Positions 1 to 5,283 of a stretch of DNA of 5,445 nucleotides are shown in pieces. The translations under genes and the position numbers were made by a program. The stretch is from Phytoactinopolyspora endophytica. Lineage in GTDB: Bacteria > Actinomycetota > Actinomycetes > Jiangellales > Jiangellaceae. Within the stretch, counting starts at the first letter, position 1. Every line of letters begins with the position of its first letter. The notes below the pieces were generated by a model that made no database searches, was not told where the DNA came from, and saw only the letters and a list, made by a program, of their open reading frames with translations. The stretch covers positions 38,431 to 43,875 of the forward strand of contig NZ_ML142878.1 in assembly GCF_004138495.1 (NCBI RefSeq), in the 5' to 3' direction.

Positions 1-25
1 TTGCCACGCGTAGGTTGGTGGTCAC
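1..25 (-). CDS. Start of a divergent gene, function unknown (partial)
   Basis: Only the first eight codons are inside the window. Read on the minus strand, a GTG at 25-23 opens the frame MTTNLRVA and runs off the left edge without a stop. A strong Shine-Dalgarno stretch, GGAGGAG, lies at 34-28, with its GGAGG core 4 nt before the GTG. This spacing is slightly short but acceptable. The end of the fragment (LRVA) would suit the first beta strand of a Rossmann-type nucleotide-binding enzyme, but eight residues cannot establish that. The gene would be transcribed away from the CGNR regulator gene and share its control region, which is a common layout for a regulator and its target. The call rests on the ribosome binding site and start codon alone. 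Confidence 0.4.
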
Positions 26-119
26 GACTCCTCCACTCGGTCGGTTACCTGTGTCATCGTTGTATGGGGGTATCTATTGCCATAGATGTAACCTCTAAAC
101 ATGCAATTTGGAGGTAACA
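26..119. promoter_or_regulatory. Shared control region between divergent genes
   Basis: This 94-bp AT-richer gap separates the probable minus-strand gene from the CGNR gene. It contains an inverted repeat ATCTAT-N4-ATAGAT (72-87). It also holds three copies of a GGTWAC-like motif: GTTACCT at 44-50, GTAACC at 88-93 and AGGTAAC at 112-118. The first and last are exact reverse complements over 7 bp. No pair of -35 and -10 hexamers stands out on either strand, so promoter positions are not assigned. The repeats are candidate operator half-sites for the neighbouring regulator; that is inference. Confidence 0.4.
87..119 (+). promoter_or_regulatory. Leader hairpin burying the ribosome binding site
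   Basis: Bases 91-99 pair with 107-115 as a continuous 9-bp stem (eight Watson-Crick pairs and one T-G wobble at 96/110) closing a 7-nt loop at 100-106. Beyond one A/A mismatch (90/116), three more pairs (87-89 with 117-119) extend it right up to the start codon at 120. The Shine-Dalgarno sequence GGAGGT (110-115) of the CGNR gene lies wholly in the 3' arm. If this stretch is transcribed, the structure would limit ribosome access. Alternatively it works as DNA, as an operator dyad. The sequence alone cannot separate these two. Confidence 0.5.
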
Positions 120-746
120 ATGGGAGGAGCCGGGAGCCTTGACCTGATCGGTGGCCACGTGGCGATCGATTTCGTCAACACGCTGGCCGCGACGGTGTCC
201 GAGCCATTGGAGACTCTGCACACGTACGCCGATCTGATCGACTGGGCCGATCATGCGGGGATCCTTGCGCCGGCCGGAGCGGATCGTCTTCGTGCGAACT
301 GCCTGGCGCACCCGGCCCGATCGTCCGCTGTCCTCGCGCGCGCTCTGTCCCTTCGTGCCAGCCTTGACGACGTCTTCCGTGCCTACCTCGCGCGTGGCGA
401 CCCTCCTTCGGAGTCGCTGACCGAGATCGGTGACGCCTACGCCGAGGCGGTCCGGCACGGTCACCTCGGGCTGTCTGCCGGAACATACGGCTGGGCCTGG
501 CCGGATCACGAGGACCTGGCGAGCCCGCTCTGGCCCCTGGCGCAGCAAGCCGTCGACCTCCTGCGGTCCGATCGTCTCGGCCGGCTCAGCCGATGTAGCG
601 ACTGCCGGTGGCTGTACCTCGACCACAGCCGCAACCGAAGCCGGCGCTGGTGCCGGATGAAGGGCTGCGGTTCACGCGCGAAGATGCGCCGTTACCGGGC
701 CAGATCGAGTGGTGCCGTCGCCGGGACCGGTAACGGCGGGTCGTAG
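120..746 (+). CDS. CGNR zinc-finger, ABATE-type transcription regulator
   Basis: The 208-residue protein has the two-part layout of the CGNR zinc-finger family, thought to be stress-related transcription regulators. The N-terminal ABATE domain opens with GGHVAIDFVNTL (residues 11-22), the family signature. The C-terminal finger has cysteines at 159, 162, 178 and 183, spaced C-x2-C-x15-C-x4-C, with the conserved block SRNRSRRWC before the third and fourth. The name-giving CGNR motif reads CGSR here (183-186), a substitution of a usually conserved residue, while RAKMRRYRAR follows as expected. The start is ATG 120 because GGAGG lies 5 nt upstream; a TTG at 108 in the same frame has no such support. 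The last dozen residues are a small Gly/Ala-rich tail. A probable gene diverges on its left and an efflux gene follows on the right, so either could be its target. Ligand and DNA site are unknown. Confidence 0.9.
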   Translation: MGGAGSLDLIGGHVAIDFVNTLAATVSEPLETLHTYADLIDWADHAGILAPAGADRLRANCLAHPARSSAVLARALSLRASLDDVFRAYLARGDPPSESLTEIGDAYAEAVRHGHLGLSAGTYGWAWPDHEDLASPLWPLAQQAVDLLRSDRLGRLSRCSDCRWLYLDHSRNRSRRWCRMKGCGSRAKMRRYRARSSGAVAGTGNGGS

Positions 747-777
747 GCACCTTCTTCCACCGGAGCCGCACGACTAA

Positions 778-818
778 GTAGTTGTACGATAGTCCTAATT
801 GAACTATCGTACAACTAT
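778..818. promoter_or_regulatory. Perfect 16-bp inverted repeat, probable pump operator
   Basis: Arms 778-793 and 803-818 are exact reverse complements over 16 bp, around a 9-nt AT-rich spacer (794-802). Each arm contains GTTGTACGATAGT or its complement. The right arm overlaps a good -10 candidate, TATATT, at 816-821; no clear -35 is spaced to match. It lies 55 bp upstream of the exporter start, where a repressor bound here would block transcription. A TetR-family gene follows the exporter, and TetR proteins bind such dyads, so this is the likely operator. With 16-bp arms it is longer than a single usual TetR site and could bind two dimers. It could also form an RNA hairpin ending the CGNR transcript, although no T-run follows. 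Confidence 0.65.
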
Positions 819-859
819 ATTCAGGCGGCTGAGGTCCGATTCGGCCGCCACGTTCGTGT

Positions 860-865
860 GGAGGG
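860..865 (+). promoter_or_regulatory. Ribosome binding site that sets the exporter start
   Basis: GGAGGG ends 7 nt before the GTG at 873. It lies inside the longer reading frame that could begin at GTG 858, which itself has no purine-rich sequence upstream. This favours 873 as the true start. Confidence 0.65.
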
Positions 866-872
866 TGAGCTT

Positions 873-2405
873 GTGGTTGCCGTCACCACGCCGCGTGCCG
901 GCGTGAAGGAATGGGTGGGACTCGGAGTACTCGCCTTACCCACGCTGCTGCTGGGTCTCGACGTCACGGTGCTCTACCTGGTGCTGCCGACGTTGGCTGT
1001 CGACCTGACCCCCAGTAGTACGCAGACATTGTGGATCATGGACGTGTACGGCTTCTTGATCGCGGGCTTCTTGATCACGATGGGCACGCTCGGTGACCGG
1101 GTCGGCAGGCGCCGGCTGCTCATGATCGGTGCGGCAGCGTTCGGCGCGGCGTCGATCGTGGCGGCGTTCGCAGACAGCGCTGAGATGTTGATCGCGGCCC
1201 GCGCCGCGCTGGGTATCGCCGGAGCGACGTTGATGCCTTCGACGCTGGCGTTGATCGGCAACATGTTCGTCGATGTCCGGCAACGGGGCCTGGCCATCGG
1301 GGTGTGGGCGACGATGTTCGCGCTCGGCATGGCGGTGGGTCCGCTGGTGGGAGGAGCGCTGCTCGCACATTTCTGGTGGGGGTCGGCGTTCCTCGTGGCT
1401 GTACCGGTCATCGCAGTGCTCCTGGTCAGCGCTCCGCTGGTGCTGCCGGAGTATCGAGCTCCGCGGGCCGGGCGAATCGATCTGGCCAGCGTCGCGTTGT
1501 CGCTGGCGGCCATTCTGCCCACCGTGTATGTCGTCAAGCACGTTGCCGCTCAAGGATTCGACACGCGGGTGGCTGCCGCGTCTGTGCTCGGCTTGGCCTG
1601 CGCGGTGCTGTTCGTCCGGCGCCAGCTGGTGCTGGAATCGCCGTTGCTGGACATGAAGCTGTTCGCCGACCGTGCGTTCACCGCGGCGTTGAGCATCCTG
1701 CTGGTCGGCCTGGTCGGTGTCGGCGGGGTGATGTTCCTGGTGACGCAGTACATGCAACTCGTCGAAGGGATGAGCCCGACTGAGGCAGGGCTATGGATGG
1801 GGCCGCCGGCTCTGGCGATGCTCGCCGCAGCGATAGGTACGCCATTGGTCGCGCGGCGAGTCCGTCCCGGCACCACCATGGTCGCGACACTCGCCGTGTC
1901 GGCCGTGGGCTACATCCTGCTTGCCGGGCTGAACCCAGGCGAGGCGGTGACCGCCGTGGTGGGTTTCGCTCTGGTCTACCTCGGCCTCGGGGCGATCGCC
2001 GCGCTCGGCACCGATATCGTCGTCGGTGCCGCGCCACCACGGAAAGCAGGCTCGGCCGCGGCAATGTCGGAGATGATGCAGGAGCTGGGCGTCGCCGCCG
2101 GCGTTGCGCTGCTGGGCAGTCTGACGACCGCGCTGTACCGCACGCAGATCGACGAGCGCATCGTGGAACCGCTACCGCCCGATACGGCCGCGACGGTCCA
2201 TGACAGTCTCTCCGCGGCAGTGTCGGCACGCGGGCAGGTGCCGGACGCCGTGATCCAGGACGCGGCCGCGGCGTTCACCGCCGGATTGAACGTCGCGGCG
2301 GTCGTCGCCGGAACCGCCATCGTCGCGGTCGCGGTGTTCGCTGCTGTCTCTCTGCGCCATGTCCAGCCCATCGGAGCTGGCAGGGGCGACGATCACGGCC
2401 CGTGA
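873..2405 (+). CDS. MFS multidrug exporter, DHA2 (14-TMS) family, LfrA/SmvA-like
   Basis: The 510-residue membrane protein matches the 14-helix drug:H+ antiporter-2 family, which exports cationic dyes, quaternary ammonium compounds, fluoroquinolones or natural products using the proton gradient. Visible signatures are motif D1 near residues 29-44 (LDVTVLYLVLPT), motif A in the loop after helix 2 (GTLGDRVGRRR, 71-81), the helix-4 motif B region starting at R110, and antiporter motif C in helix 5 (GMAVGPLVGG, 152-161). The polar stretch near 430-465 fits the large outer loop before the last helix found in LfrA and SmvA. The GTG at 873 is chosen for its GGAGGG; GTG 858 would add five residues. 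Codon 22 (936-938) is TTA, rare in such DNA. A perfect inverted repeat lies upstream and a TetR gene downstream, so substrate-induced derepression is likely. The real substrate cannot be read from sequence. Confidence 0.92.
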   Translation: MVAVTTPRAGVKEWVGLGVLALPTLLLGLDVTVLYLVLPTLAVDLTPSSTQTLWIMDVYGFLIAGFLITMGTLGDRVGRRRLLMIGAAAFGAASIVAAFADSAEMLIAARAALGIAGATLMPSTLALIGNMFVDVRQRGLAIGVWATMFALGMAVGPLVGGALLAHFWWGSAFLVAVPVIAVLLVSAPLVLPEYRAPRAGRIDLASVALSLAAILPTVYVVKHVAAQGFDTRVAAASVLGLACAVLFVRRQLVLESPLLDMKLFADRAFTAALSILLVGLVGVGGVMFLVTQYMQLVEGMSPTEAGLWMGPPALAMLAAAIGTPLVARRVRPGTTMVATLAVSAVGYILLAGLNPGEAVTAVVGFALVYLGLGAIAALGTDIVVGAAPPRKAGSAAAMSEMMQELGVAAGVALLGSLTTALYRTQIDERIVEPLPPDTAATVHDSLSAAVSARGQVPDAVIQDAAAAFTAGLNVAAVVAGTAIVAVAVFAAVSLRHVQPIGAGRGDDHGP

Positions 2406-2411
2406 TGGCGT

Positions 2412-2452
2412 GCCGGTGGGTACGCGCCTACGGATGCGCTGTAGCCACCGGC
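2412..2452. terminator. Hairpin between exporter and tetR genes
   Basis: GCCGGTGG at 2412-2419 pairs perfectly with CCACCGGC at 2445-2452. After one G/G mismatch the stem continues with TAC/GTA (2421-2423 with 2441-2443). After a bulged T at 2440 it continues with GCGC/GCGC (2424-2427 with 2436-2439), closing an 8-nt loop. It begins 7 bp after the exporter stop codon. There is no T-run, but actinobacterial terminators often lack one. It probably ends or attenuates exporter transcription and makes tetR partly independent; a role as a second regulator site is possible. Confidence 0.55.
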
Positions 2453-2505
2453 GGTAACCCGACCTGGCCGGAGGCTCGCTAAGCTGGCGGTGAGGAGGGG
2501 CGATC

Positions 2506-3108
2506 ATGGGAACGAGCACGCCACCCGGCGCGGGGACCGTCACGGACGGACGGCGGGCCCGCGGGCAGCGTCGGCGTGCTGAGATCATCGACGCGACGCT
2601 GCGGGTGGTGCAGCGTGACGGGGCGGCTGGAGTCACGCATCGCACCGTCGCAAGCGAGGCCGAAGTGCCGACGAGTCTGACCACCTACTACTTCGCCACC
2701 CTCGATGACTTGCTCGTCGCCGCGCTCTCGAGCGTGGCCGATGAGTATGTCGGACAGCTTCGGCATGTCATCGAAGAAGGTGGCGACGAGCTTCACGGGC
2801 TCGCCGAGATCATCGCCTCTTCCGGGGGAAGCGGACGCATGAGAGCCCTCGCCGAACGTGAACTCTCCACGCTTGCCGCCAGGCGCCCCGCCCTGCGCCC
2901 GGTCGCCAGCCGCTGGCGTGAGACCGTGGCCGACCTCGCTCGGCGCCGGACCGCGGATCCGCTCGCCGTCAAGGCCGTCATCGCGGCCGCAGACGGGTTG
3001 TGTACGGCCATCCTCCTCGACGGCGCACAGCCCGACGTCGAAGTCATACATGCGGTGCTTGTCCGTGCGCTCGGCACTGGAGAAGCGGGACACGCGCGGG
3101 ATGAGTGA
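2506..3108 (+). CDS. TetR/AcrR-family repressor, probable regulator of the exporter
   Basis: The protein has 200 residues, a normal TetR length. After a basic, disordered-looking first 20 residues, the three-helix DNA-binding domain spans roughly 21-70, with the helix-turn-helix at about 42-62 and the hallmark aromatic segment TTYYFATLDDLL (59-70). The remaining all-helical part is the ligand-binding and dimerisation domain, which is poorly conserved and gives no ligand. The ATG has GGAGG at 2494-2498, 7 nt upstream. It follows the exporter in the same direction across a 100-bp gap with a hairpin, so it may be partly cotranscribed. The gene order suggests that it represses the exporter by binding the inverted repeat at 778-818, as LfrR does for lfrA, although lfrR lies on the other side of its pump. 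No copy of that repeat occurs before tetR itself. Confidence 0.9.
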   Translation: MGTSTPPGAGTVTDGRRARGQRRRAEIIDATLRVVQRDGAAGVTHRTVASEAEVPTSLTTYYFATLDDLLVAALSSVADEYVGQLRHVIEEGGDELHGLAEIIASSGGSGRMRALAERELSTLAARRPALRPVASRWRETVADLARRRTADPLAVKAVIAAADGLCTAILLDGAQPDVEVIHAVLVRALGTGEAGHARDE

Positions 3109-3176
3109 GCCGCGATCATTGCGGGACATGGCAGCTGTCGATGCCGATGAATGGCGCTATGGCACACTCCGCATAT

Positions 3177-3572
3177 ATGTCTGAGAGCTCCCCGGTGGTC
3201 GTCGTGGCCGCCGCCATCATGCGCGACGGCCGGATGGTGGCCGGGCGCCGTCGTCGGCCTGCGCAGCTGAGCGGCCGCTGGGAGCTGCCGGGTGGCAAGG
3301 TCGAGGATGGCGAGTCCGAGCCGGAGGCGCTGCGGCGGGAGATCCGTGAGGAGCTCGGCTGCGACGTCGATGTCCTGGATCGCCTGGGAGTCGATGTCGA
3401 CCTGGGTGAGCGGACGGTGTTGCGGGCCTACCTCGCCCGGCTCCGGCCCGGGTCGGCGGAACCCAAAGCCGGGCCGGACCACGACGTCGTCCGGTGGGTC
3501 TCGATGGACGACGTCGGTGGGCTGGACTGGCTCGACGGTGACCGACCGTTCCTGGAGCACCTGCCGCTGTGA
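3177..3572 (+). CDS. MutT-like Nudix hydrolase
   Basis: This is a small cytoplasmic Nudix enzyme of 131 residues, the usual size for MutT-type nucleoside triphosphate pyrophosphohydrolases. The 23-residue Nudix box is intact at 40-62: G40, E46, R54-E55, E58-E59 and G61, so metal binding and catalysis should be retained. The preceding GRWELPGG (33-40) is typical of MutT/NudG enzymes that cleave damaged or non-standard dNTPs to monophosphates; the exact substrate is not predictable. ATG 3177 fits the family N-terminus (VVVVAAAI strand) but has no Shine-Dalgarno sequence. A longer start, GTG 3105, would overlap the tetR stop as GTGA and suggest translational coupling, but the 24 extra residues do not look like Nudix sequence. 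Coexpression with tetR is likely from the 68-bp gap. The gene converges on the hydrolase gene with 12 bp between stop codons. Confidence 0.88.
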   Translation: MSESSPVVVVAAAIMRDGRMVAGRRRRPAQLSGRWELPGGKVEDGESEPEALRREIREELGCDVDVLDRLGVDVDLGERTVLRAYLARLRPGSAEPKAGPDHDVVRWVSMDDVGGLDWLDGDRPFLEHLPL

Positions 3573-3584
3573 GTTCCGCGCCGG

Positions 3585-4568
3585 CTATCCGCCGTGTGCC
3601 GTCATCAGCTCCTTCAGCAAGGTGAACCCGTGGCGATCGACCGAGGCAGAGGTTGCGGACATGAGGACGACACCTGTGCCTGCCGCACGGTCGACGCCGA
3701 GCCAGGTCCGGAACCCGCCGGTGCCGCCGTTGTGCCAGGTGACGAGTCTTCCCTTGTGCTCGAGCGTGATCCATGCGGCTCCGATCCGGACCGCCTGGCC
3801 GCCGAACCGCGTGACGGGATCCAAGGCGGCGACGCCGGGAACGGAACCGTCGAGTAAGGCGGCGGTGAGGCGTGCCATGTCGTCGATGGACGCACGGATG
3901 CCCCCGGCCGGGCCGATCGCCTCGCCGGTCCACGGTTGCCGGGTCCGGCCCGACTTGCTGGTGCCCCTGATCGCGCCGGGTCGCAATTGATCAGGGGTTC
4001 CCGGCGTGTAGAAGATGTCGAGGCCGACAGGCTTGGCGATCCGCTGAAGGACCAGTTCCTGGTAGGTGGTTCCGGCGGCGCGAGCGACGGCGTGGCCCAG
4101 GAGTTCGAACCCGAAGTTGGAGTACCGGCTGTGTGGCTTCTTGAGTCTTGCCTCTCGTGCCTGGGCGATGAGCTGTTCGAGGCTTTCGCTGTAGGGATTG
4201 GTGCCCTTCGACCACAGAGCGACGGTCCGTCGTAGCGGTCTGGCCGACGCGGGCAGCCCTGGCAGTCCAGATCGATGTGTGGCGATCGCCGCAAGTGTCA
4301 CCTCCGCAGCCGAGGCCTGTTGGAGCGGCAGTAGGTCACCGAGCGTCGTGGACGTGGTGATCTCGCCACGAGCGATCGCGTCGACGTAGAGCAGCCCTGT
4401 GATGCCCTTCGAGATCGAGCCGATCTCGAAGTCGGCGTCACGATGGGTTCCGATAATCGCGATGTCCGTCCCGCTAGGCGAGACCGTAGCTGTAGCCACC
4501 ACCGGATGGCGTCCTCCGAGCAGATCGCGCGTCCGTCGGACGAGCGCCTCGTTTCCGAGCGCGGTCAT
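3585..4568 (-). CDS. Serine hydrolase of the beta-lactamase/penicillin-binding (class C-like) family
   Basis: The 327-residue protein has the three active-site elements of the beta-lactamase-fold serine hydrolases (Pfam Beta-lactamase, AmpC/EstB/DD-peptidase group). These are SISK at 51-54 (nucleophile S51, base K54), YSN at 149-151 and HNG at 279-281 within WHNGGTGGF, replacing the KTG of true beta-lactamases. Family members are esterases, D-amino-acid peptidases or lactamases, so activity is open. No signal peptide or membrane segment is visible, suggesting an intracellular enzyme rather than a cell-wall one. ATG 4568 is chosen because it overlaps the upstream helix-turn-helix gene's stop as ATGA; an in-frame extension to 4655 would run deep inside that gene. 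Only a weak GGTGGT precedes the ATG, which fits translational coupling. Codon 238 (3857-3855) is TTA. Expression should follow the autoregulated promoter upstream. Confidence 0.88.
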   Translation of the reverse strand: MTALGNEALVRRTRDLLGGRHPVVATATVSPSGTDIAIIGTHRDADFEIGSISKGITGLLYVDAIARGEITTSTTLGDLLPLQQASAAEVTLAAIATHRSGLPGLPASARPLRRTVALWSKGTNPYSESLEQLIAQAREARLKKPHSRYSNFGFELLGHAVARAAGTTYQELVLQRIAKPVGLDIFYTPGTPDQLRPGAIRGTSKSGRTRQPWTGEAIGPAGGIRASIDDMARLTAALLDGSVPGVAALDPVTRFGGQAVRIGAAWITLEHKGRLVTWHNGGTGGFRTWLGVDRAAGTGVVLMSATSASVDRHGFTLLKELMTAHGG

Positions 4569-4801
4569 CGCTGACCACCGAACAGCCCTCGGCCGCCGTG
4601 CTTCTTGTGAACCGCCTGCTTCGAGACACCCAGGGCGGCCGCGATCTCCGTCCACGTCGTGCCCTTGTTGCGGGCGCGGCGGACGAGCACCGACTCCATC
4701 CGCTCCATCTCCATGCGGATCTGTGCTGTGGCGGCAAGCCCGGTCATCGGATCGTCGTCTGCGGTGGCACGGGCGAGTGCGGTCAGCTGTGCAACATCCA
4801 T
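4565..4801 (-). CDS. Small helix-turn-helix protein, probable autoregulator
   Basis: The protein has 78 residues. The N-terminal half is helical and charged, with a Met/Glu/Arg-rich stretch at 28-45 that could form a dimerisation helix. A clear helix-turn-helix follows at about 48-67 (TTWTEIAAALGVSKQAVHKK), with the pattern seen in sigma-factor region 4 and many small actinobacterial regulators. There is no ligand domain. ATG 4801 is chosen because a -10 box lies exactly 7 nt upstream, implying a leaderless mRNA; TTG 4837 further upstream falls inside the promoter. The stop codon overlaps the serine hydrolase start (ATGA), so the two are one operon. Two identical-armed palindromes over its promoter are the obvious binding sites, making it a likely autorepressor. 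The signal that would release it is unknown. Confidence 0.82.
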   Translation of the reverse strand: MDVAQLTALARATADDDPMTGLAATAQIRMEMERMESVLVRRARNKGTTWTEIAAALGVSKQAVHKKHGGRGLFGGQR

Positions 4802-4837
4802 ATTGTCAACCTTAGTTGACTGCCCGGACTCAGTCAA
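4802..4837 (-). promoter_or_regulatory. Leaderless promoter of the HTH/hydrolase operon
   Basis: On the minus strand, TTGACT (4837-4832, five of six matches to the -35 consensus) is followed after exactly 17 bp by TAAGGT (4814-4809), which fits the actinobacterial TAnnnT -10. Seven bases later comes the A of ATG 4801, the expected transcription start. The mRNA would therefore begin at or next to the start codon. Confidence 0.7.
4805..4820. promoter_or_regulatory. Operator palindrome 1 (over the -10 box)
   Basis: GTCAAC (4805-4810), a 4-bp spacer CTTA and GTTGAC (4815-4820) form a perfect 6-4-6 dyad that includes the -10 hexamer. Its arms are identical to those of the second site, whose centre is 28 bp away. 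Confidence 0.75.
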
Positions 4838-4848
4838 CCAATGTTGAC
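4833..4848. promoter_or_regulatory. Operator palindrome 2 (over the -35 box)
   Basis: GTCAAC (4833-4838), spacer CAAT and GTTGAC (4843-4848) repeat the first site's arms and spacing with a different spacer sequence. The left arm overlaps the -35 hexamer. Conservation of arms but not spacer is what a dimeric protein contacting two half-sites would leave. Confidence 0.75.
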
Positions 4849-4880
4849 ACGTCCCTGGATCGCAGCGAACGGGGACGTGT
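4847..4880. repeat. 9-bp inverted repeat next to the operators
   Basis: ACACGTCCC (4847-4855) and GGGACGTGT (4872-4880) are exact reverse complements. Two further inner pairs, one of them a T-G wobble, shorten the loop to 12 nt. The left arm overlaps operator 2 by two bases. It may be a further protein site with a different sequence, a terminator for an incoming minus-strand transcript, or chance. It has no T-run on either side. Confidence 0.45.
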
Positions 4881-5271
4881 GTGAATCTGCGTCTCGCGGA
4901 TGAAGTTCCTCCGGGAAGCGGCCCGGTGCACCTTGGCGCTTGTGATCGTCGGGGCCATGTTGATGTCCGGTTGAATGTGATCGACTCAGTTCTCGTCGCT
5001 AGCCGGGAGGCATGAAACTGTGAGGATCACCAAGGGGTACTTGGCTCGCCAAATATCCAGGCCGCAATGGCGGTCGCGATCCAGCGTTGCTAGACGTAGC
5101 GCAGGGCTGCCCCCTTGCGTACGTGCACGAGAACGGCCTGCTCGGATGAGGGCTAGTGCTCAAACAAAGGGGGGTCGTTGCGCAAGTTCCGCACTGACGG
5201 TGCCGGGGAGGCTCTCCATAGATCTAGATTTCTGCGCTATGAGTGTGGCGTCAATAGTGTCCCGTTTCCGT
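4881..5271. other. Region without a convincing gene
   Basis: No gene of normal codon use is seen. A 24-codon frame at 4900-4974 (+) encodes MKFLREAARCTLALVIVGAM plus four residues and resembles a truncated signal or lipoprotein leader, but has no ribosome binding site. The frame of the downstream antitoxin-like gene happens to stay open from 4981, with GGGAGG before GTG 5020, but its codons (ATA, AGA, AGG, AGT) and implied peptide look noncoding. Small features are a 6-bp hairpin at 5060-5075, the palindrome TTGCGCAA (5178-5185), overlapping palindromes TAGATCTA and ATCTAGAT (5219-5229), and CATAG-N15-CTATG (5217-5241). The region is probably a decayed or intergenic spacer between cassettes. 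Confidence 0.5.
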
Positions 5272-5283
5272 TATACTTCTGGC
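5272..5283 (+). promoter_or_regulatory. Leaderless-type promoter of the AbiEi-like gene
   Basis: TATACT (5272-5277, five of six matches to the -10 consensus) lies 6 nt before ATG 5284, so transcription would begin at the start codon. No ribosome binding site is present, which agrees. No convincing -35 hexamer is found at 16-19 bp spacing. Confidence 0.6.

Noticed and set aside
54..626. Minus-strand open frame across the CGNR gene
   Set aside because: It overlaps a well-supported gene, has no family features, and its end would fall in the divergent control region.
858..872. Earlier GTG start for the exporter
   Set aside because: There is no ribosome binding site before it, and the only good one (GGAGGG, 860-865) fits the GTG at 873.
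936..1757. Long open frame on the minus strand inside the exporter gene
   Set aside because: It is Arg/His/Gln-rich and antisense to a clearly homologous MFS protein; this is the usual high-GC shadow.
4569..4655. N-terminal extension of the serine hydrolase
   Set aside because: It lies wholly inside the HTH gene, while the ATGA overlap and the start of family-like sequence support 4568.
4802..4837. TTG 4837 as the start of the small HTH protein
   Set aside because: It coincides with the -35 box of a well-formed promoter whose expected start is the ATG at 4801.
5019..5100. Possible tRNA or structured RNA around the short hairpins
   Set aside because: No acceptor-stem pairing or T-loop GTTCRA pattern could be assembled; only isolated 5-6 bp stems are present.
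4981..5283. Upstream extension of the AbiEi-like gene through an open frame, with GGGAGG before GTG 5020
   Set aside because: Codon choice and the Ser/Arg-rich translation look noncoding, while a -10 box sits 6 nt before ATG 5284.
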